Assembly (NCBI GenBank): GCA_026004795.1
Contig: BPJV01000009.1
Coordinates: forward strand, 175,721 to 239,720
Source: Pirellulaceae bacterium
GTDB taxonomy: Bacteria; Planctomycetota; Planctomycetia; Pirellulales; Pirellulaceae
DNA: 64,000 nucleotides
Direction of reading: 5' to 3'
A model generated the notes under the pieces. It searched no databases. It saw only the letters and a list, made by a program, of their open reading frames with translations, and had not been told where the DNA came from. The position numbers were made by a program, and so were the translations under genes. Each line of letters begins with the position of its first letter. Position 1 is the stretch's first letter. Of this stretch, positions 1 to 8,853 are shown piece after piece.

Positions 1-1
1 G

Positions 2-565
2 GAATTGGGGCGACCGTACCTCTACGGGACAACACGTCGATTTTTGCAGATGTTTGGCTTGCGATCGACCGATCGATTACCACGCAAAGAGTGGGTAAAC
101 GAATTACAGAATATGGTAAATTCGTCTCCACAAACCGACGCAGCAACTTCGGATGAAAAGGAGTCAATGGTGACGCAAACAAGCTTAACTGGCAGCGTAG
201 CAACGTTCGGGGACGAACTGCCGTCCGATAGCGAAAATCAGCAAGAGTTCATCGTTCGTGCCATCGACGACGATGACGATTATCTCGACGACGACGAAGA
301 TTTCGAGGATGATGACTTCGAGGACGACGAGGACGATTACGACGATGAAGATGTGGACGACGAAGATCTAGAAGATGCCGACTGGGACGAAGTCGACGAT
401 GACGAAGAGGATGAAGACGTCGACGACGACGAGGAAGACGAAGATGACGATGACGAGGAGTCGGAGTGGGATGATGAAGACTTCGACGACGAGGATGATT
501 ACGATGATGATTATGACGACGATGACTGGGATGAGGAGGACGAGGATGATGATGAGTGGGATTGA
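2..565 (+). CDS. scpB: ScpB (segregation and condensation protein B), 3' part, with long acidic tail
   Basis: The gene is cut by the left window edge; the frame is open from base 2. The first residues (GRPYLYGTTRRFLQMFGL, then DRLP) match the conserved second winged-helix region of ScpB, the kleisin-associated subunit of the SMC-ScpA-ScpB chromosome condensation complex in the cytoplasm. After about 55 ordinary residues the protein becomes a tail of roughly 100 residues that is about four fifths Asp and Glu, with scattered Trp, Tyr and Phe, encoded mostly by GAC/GAT/GAG/GAA. Typical ScpB proteins end soon after the winged helix, so the tail is an extension. Its function is unknown; acidic tails often mimic nucleic acid or bind basic proteins. 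An intrinsic terminator follows about 100 bp downstream. Family call is confident from the short motif; the start is not visible. Confidence 0.85.
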   Translation, partial: ELGRPYLYGTTRRFLQMFGLRSTDRLPRKEWVNELQNMVNSSPQTDAATSDEKESMVTQTSLTGSVATFGDELPSDSENQQEFIVRAIDDDDDYLDDDEDFEDDDFEDDEDDYDDEDVDDEDLEDADWDEVDDDEEDEDVDDDEEDEDDDDEESEWDDEDFDDEDDYDDDYDDDDWDEEDEDDDEWD

Positions 566-663
566 CCGGTGAACGGTCCCCACGGCGGGGCGGAAAGCCG
601 ATGCTGAATACCCTCCCCGTCAAGCGTGCGTCGTCGTGTTGCCCGTTCCTACTGTGTTCATGG

Positions 664-694
664 GAGGCCGGCCGTGGAGGCTGGCTTCTTTTTT
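664..694 (+). terminator. Intrinsic terminator after scpB
   Basis: A 10-bp stem (664-673 with 679-688, two G-U pairs) closes a five-base loop GTGGA and is followed directly by six T residues (689-694). It lies about 100 bp after the scpB stop and before the hemX-like gene, so it separates the two transcription units. Confidence 0.8.
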
Positions 695-761
695 GCTTAC
701 GCTTGGGCGTTGGTGAAACATACGCTCTTAGATCTTGCCTTGGCGATATCAGGAGGTTTCC

Positions 762-1643
762 GTGCTATCCGGAGTCACCGTCTCCTGCTTTCTATTCAGT
801 TACCTGCTGGCGCTGGTTTGGGAAGCGGTGAGGTTGATCGGGAAGCGGACCGGTCGCACGTGGATCACTGTTTTCTTGCTCATCGCTGGTTTGGTCGCCC
901 ACGCATCGTTCTTGTACTACCATTTGCGTCTCCCCGATGCTGCTGGGGCTCCGTTGGCGATCAATAATTGGTTCCAGTGGTCGATGGCTGGCTCCTTCAT
1001 CTTGGCGATCCTCTGTTTTCTGCTCATTCTCCGCAATCCGCAAACGTCGGTAAGTCTGTTTTTGCTACCGGTGGTGTTGTCGGTGACTGGAATCGCTCTC
1101 GTTTTTGGCGGATCGGGCAGTTTTGGTGCCGGTGGCTCGGCGGCGGCGTGGCGGTGGATCCATGGAATCAGTCTGTTGATCGCCACGGTGTTCATCAGTT
1201 TGGGCGCGGCATTCGGGGCGATGTATCTGGTGCAATCGGGACGTCTGAAGCGGCGACCAGGGGGGCAACGCAAGCTACGCTTGCCGGCACTAGAATTCCT
1301 GCAGCGCATGAATCGGTGGTGTCTGTTCGCCACGGCCGTGGCGTTAGCCGTGGGTTTCGTCAGCGGCATTCTGCTGCAGCTACAGACCGATCAACCCTTT
1401 CGCTGGTGGGAGGGAGGGATCGTCGCCACGGCCGCCCTCTTCCTGTGGTCCTCCCTGGCGGCCATGTGGGAGGTGTTCTCTACTGGTTCGATGGGAGGAC
1501 GCCGCGTGGCTCGCCTGGTGGTCGCCAATTTCCTGCTGTTGGTCGTCGTGTTGACGGCGTTGATGGTCAGCTCTCATGGACTCCAGGAAGGTCGCCAGGA
1601 TTCGCCAACGGGAGGTCAGCAAGCAGGGGAGGTGCCGCGCTGA
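762..1643 (+). CDS. HemX/CcsA-like multi-pass membrane protein
   Basis: A 293-residue, very hydrophobic protein with about eight predicted membrane segments, of the cytochrome c assembly (CcsA/HemX) superfamily. The GTG at 762 is chosen because AGGAGG (751-756) sits five bases upstream; in-frame codons further upstream lack a ribosome site. The stop overlaps the hemA start by one base (TGATG), so translation is probably coupled. A HemX-like gene directly before hemA is a common arrangement, and Bacillus HemX affects the level of HemA, so a role in controlling haem synthesis or c-type cytochrome assembly is likely. The tryptophan-rich WWD haem motif of true CcsA/CcmC is not obvious, which favours the HemX-like call. 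The precise function is inferred. Confidence 0.75.
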   Translation: MLSGVTVSCFLFSYLLALVWEAVRLIGKRTGRTWITVFLLIAGLVAHASFLYYHLRLPDAAGAPLAINNWFQWSMAGSFILAILCFLLILRNPQTSVSLFLLPVVLSVTGIALVFGGSGSFGAGGSAAAWRWIHGISLLIATVFISLGAAFGAMYLVQSGRLKRRPGGQRKLRLPALEFLQRMNRWCLFATAVALAVGFVSGILLQLQTDQPFRWWEGGIVATAALFLWSSLAAMWEVFSTGSMGGRRVARLVVANFLLLVVVLTALMVSSHGLQEGRQDSPTGGQQAGEVPR

Positions 1644-2923
1644 TGCCTTGGGGAATGGTTGGCTGGAGTCATCATCACGCGCCGGTCGAAGTGCGCGAAC
1701 GCTTGGCCTTTTCCAAGGACCAGGCTCAGCAGGCGCTGGAGCAGTTCGGGCAGTTGTATCCCGAAACGGAAGCAGTGCTGTTGAGTACTTGCAACCGGGT
1801 GGAAATGTATGTGGCCGCCGAGTCTCCCGAGCAATTCCCGCCGCTGGAATCGGTTGCCCGCTTTCTCGTGGAATTCCATGAGGAGTCGTTCGAGGAATTG
1901 GGAAAACAGTTGCGCGTACTTCGGGATGATCAAGCGATTCGTCATCTGTTCATGGTGGCCGCGGCCCTGGACAGCATGGTCATTGGGGAAGCACAGATTC
2001 TCGCCCAGGTCAAACAAGCGTACGACCATGCCTGCCAGATCGCCTCAGCGCGGTCGCTCATGCACCAATTGTTCCAGAGGGCAACGGTGGTGGCGCGGCG
2101 CGTTACCAACGAGACGGACATCCAAAAACGTCGCGTCAGTATCCCCAGCGTTGCCGTCAGCGAAATCGCTGCCGAATTCTTTGAACGCTTCGATGATAAA
2201 CGCATCTTGCTGATCGGTGCCGGTGAAATGGGAACCGAGACGTTGCGGTACCTCATCGATGCGGGAGCCCGGCGCATCGACATTACCAATCGCAGTCTCA
2301 GCAAGGCCGAGCAGTTGGCCCGCGAGTTCGCCGCCCGTCCCCTCTGTTGGGATGACCTTTACGCTGCGGCAGCCTCTGCCGATTTGGTGGTTTCTACCAC
2401 CGGGGCGAGCGAACCGGTGGTCCAAGTCGAGGAGTTCCGCAAAGCGCGCACCACCCATCACGCAGGACCGCTTCTAATTCTCGACTTAGCGGTTCCGCGG
2501 GACGTCGACCCCCAGGTGGGACAGTTGGCCGATGTCTACCTGTACACGCTCGATGATCTGCAACAAGTATGTGATCGCAACGTGGAAGCACGCCAAAAAG
2601 AGTGGCCCAAAGCGACGCAAATCGTCGAGCAAGAGTTGAAGAAATTCTTGGCCGAATCGGCTCATCGCGCCAGCGGGCCGACCATCCAACGTTTGCGTCG
2701 TCAAGCCGAGACCATCAAGGCCGAAGAATTGAAGCGACTGTTGAGCCGTCTGGAAGCTCGCGGTGTCGACGGCCAAGCGTGCAAGGAGATCGAACAAGCC
2801 TTCGATCGGCTCGTCAATAAACTTTTGCATCCGCCGCTCAAGTCACTTCGCGATCACGCCGATACTCATCATCATGCCACCTTGTTGGATGCCCTACGGC
2901 ATCTATTCCAACTGAAAGATTGA
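1643..2923 (+). CDS. hemA: Glutamyl-tRNA reductase
   Basis: A 426-residue HemA. It reduces glutamyl-tRNA(Glu) to glutamate-1-semialdehyde with NADPH, the first committed step of C5-pathway tetrapyrrole synthesis, in the cytoplasm. The catalytic domain carries STCNRVE with the nucleophile at Cys50, the position seen in characterised HemA. The NADP-binding Rossmann domain follows (LLIGAGEMG around residue 190), and the C-terminal dimerisation helices end with a typical LFQLKD-like tail. The ATG at 1643 overlaps the upstream stop by one base and gives the normal family length; the open frame extends far upstream but only as a shadow of the preceding gene. No oddities seen. Confidence 0.96.
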   Translation: MPWGMVGWSHHHAPVEVRERLAFSKDQAQQALEQFGQLYPETEAVLLSTCNRVEMYVAAESPEQFPPLESVARFLVEFHEESFEELGKQLRVLRDDQAIRHLFMVAAALDSMVIGEAQILAQVKQAYDHACQIASARSLMHQLFQRATVVARRVTNETDIQKRRVSIPSVAVSEIAAEFFERFDDKRILLIGAGEMGTETLRYLIDAGARRIDITNRSLSKAEQLAREFAARPLCWDDLYAAAASADLVVSTTGASEPVVQVEEFRKARTTHHAGPLLILDLAVPRDVDPQVGQLADVYLYTLDDLQQVCDRNVEARQKEWPKATQIVEQELKKFLAESAHRASGPTIQRLRRQAETIKAEELKRLLSRLEARGVDGQACKEIEQAFDRLVNKLLHPPLKSLRDHADTHHHATLLDALRHLFQLKD

Positions 2924-3153
2924 TATCTCGCCCAATCGACGGCCGGTGCACGAGCTGCTGGCCGGAGACAGCCGTGGGAAAATAGACGGCTTGCGCAAAG
3001 ATTGTCTGCTGTCGATTTTTCTTTGATCGCGGCGCGACCTGACGGACGATCTCTACTACTACGTCGGGTAGTGAGTTCAGGATGTGGACTCGCTCTTCTT
3101 CTTGCGCATGGATGACGCGATCCGTAGCCATTACGCGAGCGTCAGGGTTTGCT
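2924..3153. other. Intergenic region between hemA and a possible small gene
   Basis: No recognisable gene, RNA or strong terminator was seen here. With the possible 34-codon gene that follows, it fills the space between hemA and the convergent NUDIX gene. Confidence 0.5.
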
Positions 3154-3258
3154 ATGTCTTTGGAGTGGTTTCATGCCGTATTGGGCACGTTCTTCGTCGG
3201 TGTATGGTTGATTGTCGGGCAAATCATTGCCCATCAGTCGCGGGAGACGAGCCCGTGA
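3154..3258 (+). CDS. Possible 34-aa single-membrane-segment protein
   Basis: ATG at 3154 opens a 34-codon frame ending in TGA at 3256-3258. The product begins MSLEWFHAVLGTFFVGVW, then LIVGQIIAHQ and a short polar end, which is the pattern of a tiny single-pass membrane protein. A weak ribosome site (AGGG) lies a few bases before the start. It ends 17 bp before the convergent NUDIX gene. No family is recognised; the evidence is only composition and the clean hydrophobic span, so it could be chance. Confidence 0.4.
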   Translation: MSLEWFHAVLGTFFVGVWLIVGQIIAHQSRETSP

Positions 3259-3275
3259 GGGCCATCGGCGTGCGG

Positions 3276-3818
3276 TTACACAGCACCATGGTGCATCCAA
3301 TGGAGAACGGCTTGGCGATTGGATTCGAAGGCCAAGTTAGCCAACATCGCCGGGTCGGGAAGCTGCCAACGGTAGTGTTCGAGTTCGGATTCGTCTAAGG
3401 TGATCCGGTTGTCACCAGCGACCTTGCAGGCAAAGAAGACGTCGAGCACCGGTGCTTCAACCCCCTGGTAGCAATAACGGTTGGGATGCGTCAGCAGGAA
3501 CTCGAGGTGTTTGATTTGCAAACCTGTTTCTTCCGTCACTTCTCGACGCAAGGCATCTTCAGCCGTTTCATACGCATCGACGAAACCACCGGGTAATCCC
3601 CATTTTCCCTTTCCCGGGTCCCGTGCCCGACGAACGAACAGGACCTCGCCGCCATCGTTGACCAACACGGCACCGACGGCCGTGTAGGGGCCGAAAAACA
3701 CGGTGAAACCACACGCTGGGCAGCGCAGTGGAGATTGCCCTGGCGACGGATTAGCGGTTCCGCACTGCGGGCAGTAACGGTAAGCTTCCGCCAGTTGTTT
3801 GGGGGGAGGACTGGTCAT
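3276..3818 (-). CDS. Zinc-ribbon NUDIX hydrolase
   Basis: A 180-residue cytoplasmic protein. An N-terminal zinc ribbon has cysteines at about residues 16, 19, 33 and 36 (CPQC and CPAC). The NUDIX fold follows, with the box beginning GGFVDAYETAEDAL around residue 77 and ending REVTEETGL at about residue 100, which matches the GX5EX7REUXEEXGU consensus for Mg-dependent hydrolysis of nucleoside diphosphates linked to another group. Zinc-ribbon NUDIX proteins include NudC-like and ADP-ribose/NADH pyrophosphatase-like enzymes; the substrate cannot be fixed from sequence. The ATG at 3818 is chosen because AGGAG lies eight bases upstream; a longer frame to 3881 lacks such a site. It lies 67 bp after the permease on the same strand and may be its operon partner. 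Confidence 0.88.
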   Translation of the reverse strand: MTSPPPKQLAEAYRYCPQCGTANPSPGQSPLRCPACGFTVFFGPYTAVGAVLVNDGGEVLFVRRARDPGKGKWGLPGGFVDAYETAEDALRREVTEETGLQIKHLEFLLTHPNRYCYQGVEAPVLDVFFACKVAGDNRITLDESELEHYRWQLPDPAMLANLAFESNRQAVLHWMHHGAV

Positions 3819-3885
3819 CCATACCGCTCCTGAAACTATCTTGATCTGTTCGGTAGCACCGGCAAGCGTGGCGTGGGCCAACCGG

Positions 3886-5256
3886 TCAGTTCAACCTCCG
3901 CCGCCGGGCGTCCCACCAACTTCCTAACACATAGAGAACACCACCACTGAGGAAGGTCACCAGCATAGCACGAAACCCGGCTGGATGTTCCCCATAGCTT
4001 CCGTAAAGAATCAATGCCGTGATCACCAGATAAAGCATCAGGGCGACCGATTCGCCCCAACGGATCGGTGCGGCATGAGGCAATCGGTGACGGATCCACC
4101 ACAGCGAGGCGACGGTCAGCGCCCCGCAGGCCGACAAGGTCAGCCCCAGGTAACTGATCAACTGCGGTAAAGTAGCGAGCAACACGCAGACGATACTCAA
4201 GACCGCTTGCAGTAGAGTTGCCGCGCGTGGCGGATGGCCATCCGCCGCTGCCAGCACAGCGGGCATGACTCCATCCTTCGCCATCTGCGTGTAGACTTGA
4301 GGGCCAGCCAAGAGCAAGGAAAAAACGCTGCTGAGCATGGCCAACACGATCGTTACGCGCACCAGCAACGCCAAGGCATGCCCCCCGAGCGCCCCGGCGG
4401 CGATCGCGGCGACATCGGCCTTGCCAGCAATTCGTTCCGGAGGTGGACCATAGACGAATGCACAGTTGAGCAGCAGGTAGATGGCGGTAACCAACATCGT
4501 CGCCAGGACCATCGACCAGGCGACACGGTCGCCTGAAACTTTGGTCGCACCAGCCACGTAGATCGCCGCGTTGAATCCAGTGTAACTAAGTGCAATCCAG
4601 GACATGGCACCAAGGAGCGCCATCCATTGCCGGCCATCCTGCGGTATCCCGGAGAATGGGGGAAGCCACTCAGGGGGAGCGTGCCAGGCACTGCGGGGAG
4701 TCCCCACGAAGATCCACAGGAGTAGCACCACGATCATGATCAACTTGACGCCCACCACCATGTTCTGGGCTCGGGCACCCCAATGCAGGCCCACCAAGTG
4801 GATACCGGTTGCGATAACGATAATGCCCATGGCAATGGTGGGGATCCACTGAGCCGTGGGAGAATCGGTGCCCACAGCATAGGTGGCGGCACTCAGCGCC
4901 GTAACGGCGATCGGGGCGGTGAAGCCGGCCACAACGGAGATCCATCCGGCAAGAAAACCAATGGCGGGGTGGACCAGACGACTGAGGAACAAATACTCTC
5001 CGCCCGATAATTTCAACCGACGGACCAGACCTCCGTAGGCGATCGCACCACTGATCGCCCACACGCCGCAAATCCACCAACCGAGCATGACACGCCCCGG
5101 CGCCTCCAAGGAAGCCATGGCGTAGCCGCTGGTAGTGAACACTCCAGCCCCAATCATGTTCGCTACCACCAGACAGATCAGCGTGGGAGTGCCCAGCAGC
5201 CGCCGTTGGACCGCGGCATCGACTTCATCGGTGGAGGGAAGGGGTGAAGGGCCCAC
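3886..5256 (-). CDS. APC-superfamily amino acid permease
   Basis: A 456-residue integral membrane protein with about twelve hydrophobic segments. The first segment contains MIGAGVFTTSG, the characteristic substrate-binding GXG motif of the amino acid-polyamine-organocation superfamily, and further segments follow through to a basic C terminus (DARRRRLN). It probably carries an amino acid or related amine across the inner membrane by ion coupling; substrate unknown. The start is a GTG at 5254-5256 immediately after the hisB stop (no gap), which implies translational coupling with the histidine genes and suggests, without proving, a link to histidine or a related amino acid. An ATG alternative lies too far into the first segment. 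Confidence 0.85.
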   Translation of the reverse strand: MGPSPLPSTDEVDAAVQRRLLGTPTLICLVVANMIGAGVFTTSGYAMASLEAPGRVMLGWWICGVWAISGAIAYGGLVRRLKLSGGEYLFLSRLVHPAIGFLAGWISVVAGFTAPIAVTALSAATYAVGTDSPTAQWIPTIAMGIIVIATGIHLVGLHWGARAQNMVVGVKLIMIVVLLLWIFVGTPRSAWHAPPEWLPPFSGIPQDGRQWMALLGAMSWIALSYTGFNAAIYVAGATKVSGDRVAWSMVLATMLVTAIYLLLNCAFVYGPPPERIAGKADVAAIAAGALGGHALALLVRVTIVLAMLSSVFSLLLAGPQVYTQMAKDGVMPAVLAAADGHPPRAATLLQAVLSIVCVLLATLPQLISYLGLTLSACGALTVASLWWIRHRLPHAAPIRWGESVALMLYLVITALILYGSYGEHPAGFRAMLVTFLSGGVLYVLGSWWDARRRRLN

Positions 5257-5847
5257 TCACAGTACGCCTTTCGTGCTGGGGATCCCTGTTTGCCGCGAAT
5301 CGATGGTGGTCGCCATGCGCAAGGCCCGCGCGGTTCCTTTGAAAATCGCTTCGGCGATGTGGTGCGTGTTCCGTCCGTAATGGAGCAACACATGCAGATT
5401 GCAGCGGGCCGAGCTGGCGAAGGCCAGCCAGAAGTCGTGCACCAGTTCACTGTCAAAGTCACCGATCTTGGCCGATGGCATGGCCGCATCAAAGACGACG
5501 TAGATTCGCCCGGACAGATCGACGGCTACCGTGACCAGGGATTCTTCCATCGGCAGAATGACGTGGCCATAGCGTGATATTCCCTGTTTGTCACCCAGGG
5601 CTTCAGCAAATGCTTGACCCAGGCAAATGCCGATGTCCTCGGTCGTGTGGTGGGCGTCGACGTGGGTATCCCCTTGGCAAGTGACCTTCAAATCAAAGAG
5701 GCCGTGTCGCGCGAACAGCTCCAGCATGTGATCGAGGAAGCCTACACCGCTGTTGATCTCCCCCACGCCGGTGCCGTCCAGGTTGAGTTGCAATTCGATG
5801 TTCGTTTCTTGAGTGCGTCGATGAATCGCCGCGGTGCGTTGCGTCAT
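5257..5847 (-). CDS. hisB: Imidazoleglycerol-phosphate dehydratase
   Basis: A 196-residue monofunctional HisB, which dehydrates imidazole glycerol phosphate to imidazole acetol phosphate in histidine synthesis (Mn-dependent, cytoplasmic 24-mer in the family). The two metal-binding signatures are present: [10 protein letters not shown] near residues 64-73 and the second HH motif ([11 protein letters not shown]) in the C-terminal repeat. ATG at 5847 begins [10 protein letters not shown], the usual HisB start; a longer frame begins at 5877 but has no better ribosome site. It lies 73 bp after hisC and abuts the permease. No histidinol phosphatase domain is fused. Confidence 0.95.
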   Translation of the reverse strand: MTQRTAAIHRRTQETNIELQLNLDGTGVGEINSGVGFLDHMLELFARHGLFDLKVTCQGDTHVDAHHTTEDIGICLGQAFAEALGDKQGISRYGHVILPMEESLVTVAVDLSGRIYVVFDAAMPSAKIGDFDSELVHDFWLAFASSARCNLHVLLHYGRNTHHIAEAIFKGTARALRMATTIDSRQTGIPSTKGVL

Positions 5848-5920
5848 GGCATTTCCAGTCCAACGAGGATCATCCAAACGATGGCCACTGAGGAACGACT
5901 GTGGGCTTCGGACAGGTAGC

Positions 5921-7009
5921 TCAATCCGCCGGCGGTGCCGAGGCGGTGAGATAACTGCTCAACAAACTCAAACAGGCGTCGATCTGAGCATCGGTTCCCA
6001 CACTGATCCGCAATCCGTCTCCCCATCCAGGATAGTTCATGTAGCGGACGAGAATCCGATCGGCTTTCAATCGTTGGTATAGTTCTTCCGCCGGATAATC
6101 GTGATGACGGCACCAAACGAAATTGGCCTGGCTGGGGGTTACGGCGAAGCCCAGTTCGGCCAGGCCGCGGCTCAGCCGCTCCCGAGTGGCCAACACCTGG
6201 GCACGATTCTCCGCAAACCACTGACGATCCCCGATCGCTGCCGTGGCCCCTGCAATGGCTAAGGCATCGCAATTGTAGCTGTCTTTGACCTTCCTTAACA
6301 TGGCGATGATATCGGGATGGGCAATCAGGAATCCGAATCGCAGACCGGCCAAGCCATAGGACTTGCTCAACGTGCGCGATACCATGACCCGCGGATTTCG
6401 GCGCACCAGATCGATACAGTCATGCTCGGCAAAGTCCACATAGGCTTCATCGACCAACAACGGGCAGGGAAGTTGTTCGGCCAGGGCCAGCACCTCTTGC
6501 GGTGGCAGAACGGTGCCACTGGGGCTGTTGGGATTGGGCAAGAAGGCCAGCTTCAGTCGCTCGCCAGCAGCCACAAACGAAGCTCCTAGGCGAAAGTCCT
6601 TGTCAAAAAAGATCTCTTCATACCGCGCGTTCTGTATCTCCGCCAACGTGCGGTAGAGAATGTAGCTCGGGTAGGGCAAGCGAAGAGCATCTCCTTCGCC
6701 GACAAAGGCGCGCGTGACAATGGTCAGGATATCGTCACTGCCATTGCCACACAGAATCCAATCCGGATCGATTCCCAACACCTCCGCCGCCTGAATGCGG
6801 AAGGCCGTAGCCAGCGGATCGGGATAGCGCACCAGCGACGTCTCCGCCGCCTGCTGGATGGCACGGACGGCCAACGGCGACGGGGGATAGGGATTCTCGT
6901 TGGTGTTCAGTTTGATGAACTTGCCTCCCTGCGGTTGTTCCCCCGGCACATAAGGTTTCATCCTCCGGATGTTCTCTCGAAAAAGCAGCTCAAGCGAGTC
7001 GATTGGCAT
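5921..7009 (-). CDS. hisC: Histidinol-phosphate aminotransferase
   Basis: A 362-residue class I/II PLP aminotransferase that converts imidazole acetol phosphate plus glutamate to histidinol phosphate. The start region contains [12 protein letters not shown], the HisC-type substrate motif. PLP contacts include NPNSPSG, DEAYVDF, and [12 protein letters not shown] with the Schiff-base lysine at about residue 216. The ATG at 7009 is separated from the hisD stop by a single base (TGATATG), giving the usual length; two upstream in-frame starts would overlap hisD further. The gene order hisD-hisC-hisB on one strand supports the assignment. Confidence 0.95.
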   Translation of the reverse strand: MPIDSLELLFRENIRRMKPYVPGEQPQGGKFIKLNTNENPYPPSPLAVRAIQQAAETSLVRYPDPLATAFRIQAAEVLGIDPDWILCGNGSDDILTIVTRAFVGEGDALRLPYPSYILYRTLAEIQNARYEEIFFDKDFRLGASFVAAGERLKLAFLPNPNSPSGTVLPPQEVLALAEQLPCPLLVDEAYVDFAEHDCIDLVRRNPRVMVSRTLSKSYGLAGLRFGFLIAHPDIIAMLRKVKDSYNCDALAIAGATAAIGDRQWFAENRAQVLATRERLSRGLAELGFAVTPSQANFVWCRHHDYPAEELYQRLKADRILVRYMNYPGWGDGLRISVGTDAQIDACLSLLSSYLTASAPPAD

Positions 7010-7010
7010 A

Positions 7011-8390
7011 TCAGTTGGACTTCTCAGCGACATGGCGGCAGCGGATGCGAACACTTTGACGATGGGCCGTCAAACCCTCTTTCTCCGCCAGTAGGCTCAC
7101 GCTCGGTTCGATGGCCTGCAACGCATCGGCCGAGAATTCGAGCAAACTGCTGCTGCGGAGAAACGAATTTGAACTCAACCCCGAAGCCCACCGGGCAGTG
7201 CCGCCAGTGGGTAACACGTGCGACGGACCGGCAGCATAGTCGCCCACCGCCACCGGTGTGAAGGGGCCAATAAAGGTCGCCCCGGCATGACGAATCCGAT
7301 CGGCCACCTGCCGAGGATCCCGGCAAGCGACGTGCAAGTGCTCGGGAGCGATCAAGTCGGTCACCGCGCATGCTTGCTCCCTATCGTTGACGATGAGCAC
7401 GGCGCCGAAGGCTCGCAGACTATCGATGGTCAATTCGCACCGCTCGAGCGCGCGGAGCTGCTCGTTGATGGCGTCCTCGATGCGGTCCGCCACCTCGGTG
7501 TCCCAGGTAACGAGCAAACTCGCTCCCGGCGAATGCTCTGCTTGAGCCAGCATGTCAGCAGCAGCGAATTGCGGGTCGGTCGAATCGTCGGCGATCACCA
7601 CCACCTCGGAGGGACCAGCGATCGAATCGATATCGACGGTCCCGTAGACGAACTTCTTGGCCAACGCCACGAACAGGTTCCCCGGACCGACGATCTTGTC
7701 CACGGCAGGGATGCCATCGATGCCGTATGCCAACGCGGCCACCGCCTGAGCACCACCCACTGGATAGACCTCGTGAACTCCCAGTTCATGGCACACGGCC
7801 AGCATGTCGTCGTTGAAAGCACCGAAAGGAGTCGGAGGGGCGACGACGGCGATCTCCTCCACGCCGGCCGCCTGCGCCGGTACCACAGTCATCAACACGG
7901 TGGAGGGATAAGCTGCCGCCCCCCCCGGCACGCACACCCCCACCCGACGCAAGGGAGTGTAGCGTTGTTCCAGGCACACCCCCGCTCGCGGTCGATGGAC
8001 GACGGTGCCATGCAGGATGGCTGATTGAAAGGCATGGATGTTGTCGCGAATCTGACGGACGGCCGCCAGAAACTCGGGCGACACCGACCGATGGGCTGCT
8101 TCCAACCGCTGCCGAGGCACCTGCGGTGGGTCGCCCAGCCGGTGGCCGTCGAGCGCCTGACTGTACCGATCGACCGCCTCCCGCCCTTGGCTGGCCACTT
8201 CTTTACAGATGCGCTCGACCACCGCCGAGGGGCTGAGTGGTTGGCCAAAAACGCGTTCGGTCAGCTCTCGCCCTCGCGGGCTGACCACATCCCCGTCGGG
8301 ACTGAGTTGGCGGCGCAACTCGGCCAACTGGTCAGCAAACTGGGCATCGTTCGCTCGCAGCCGACGCAATTCGATTCGAGGTCGTTCCAT
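7011..8390 (-). CDS. hisD: Histidinol dehydrogenase
   Basis: A 459-residue HisD, catalysing the two NAD-dependent oxidations of histidinol to histidine (Zn enzyme, cytoplasmic). Clear family motifs: VPGGAAAYPSTVLM, PVGGAQAVAALAYG, DKIVGPGN, IDSIAGPSEV, the zinc/catalytic region DMLAQAEHSPGA, and APEHLHV. The N-terminal segment is slightly longer than in E. coli HisD. It is the first gene of the minus-strand histidine block; upstream lies a 460-bp region separating it from divergently transcribed arsenic genes. Confidence 0.96.
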   Translation of the reverse strand: MERPRIELRRLRANDAQFADQLAELRRQLSPDGDVVSPRGRELTERVFGQPLSPSAVVERICKEVASQGREAVDRYSQALDGHRLGDPPQVPRQRLEAAHRSVSPEFLAAVRQIRDNIHAFQSAILHGTVVHRPRAGVCLEQRYTPLRRVGVCVPGGAAAYPSTVLMTVVPAQAAGVEEIAVVAPPTPFGAFNDDMLAVCHELGVHEVYPVGGAQAVAALAYGIDGIPAVDKIVGPGNLFVALAKKFVYGTVDIDSIAGPSEVVVIADDSTDPQFAAADMLAQAEHSPGASLLVTWDTEVADRIEDAINEQLRALERCELTIDSLRAFGAVLIVNDREQACAVTDLIAPEHLHVACRDPRQVADRIRHAGATFIGPFTPVAVGDYAAGPSHVLPTGGTARWASGLSSNSFLRSSSLLEFSADALQAIEPSVSLLAEKEGLTAHRQSVRIRCRHVAEKSN

Positions 8391-8685
8391 AGTAGGTTTT
8401 CTGACGTGTTATTTCTCAGCAACTGGAAAATAGTCTTACCATCCGAGTTGGATGGAGAGCCTCACCGTGACCGAAGCCCGTCTTCACCATCGTCGCAAGC
8501 ATTCTAGAGGCTTTTCCCACTCTGCCAAACCTCCCGCTAGTCGATCCACACCGGTCTCCTGCCGGCGATTCGCCCGGCGAGCCTGGATGTTCGTCGGGTG
8601 CTGGAGGGTTTACGATCGACATTATCCGATACTCCATCCCACGGCCCAATGGCGTTGAGCGCAGGAGGTTCATCAGAGGGACTAG
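8391..8685. other. Divergent intergenic region between hisD and the arsenic block
   Basis: No intact gene was recognised. The interval must contain the promoter of the minus-strand histidine block. No convincing -35/-10 pair, riboswitch or T-box was identified by eye. Confidence 0.4.
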
Positions 8686-8838
8686 GTTTTTCATGACATT
8701 CTCGCGCTGGTGGAACATGTCAAGTGGTTGGGTGCCGTGGGCGGTGAAGTACTTTTAGGCCGAATGTGGGCACATTCACAGAACGCTGTCGAGCGAGCGG
8801 ATACACTGGAGCAGCAGACAGGCATTGAGAACTCGTAG
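8686..8838 (+). pseudogene. Coding-like remnant just upstream of arsM
   Basis: A frame free of stops for about 50 codons begins after TAG at 8683-8685 and ends at TAG 8836-8838. Its translation looks like the end of a real soluble protein (HDILALVEHVKWLGAVG, then VLLGRMWAHSQNAVERAD and a polar end), but there is no plausible start codon with a ribosome site. It may be the 3' remnant of a gene that once preceded arsM in the same direction. No family is recognised, and chance is possible at this length. Confidence 0.3.
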
Positions 8839-8853
8839 GAGGATCGATCAACG

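Noticed and set aside
249..623. Long open frames opposite the acidic ScpB tail (His/Arg-rich or Ile/Val-rich products).
   Set aside because: They are artefacts of the low-complexity GAC/GAT sequence on the other strand or frame, with no ribosome sites.
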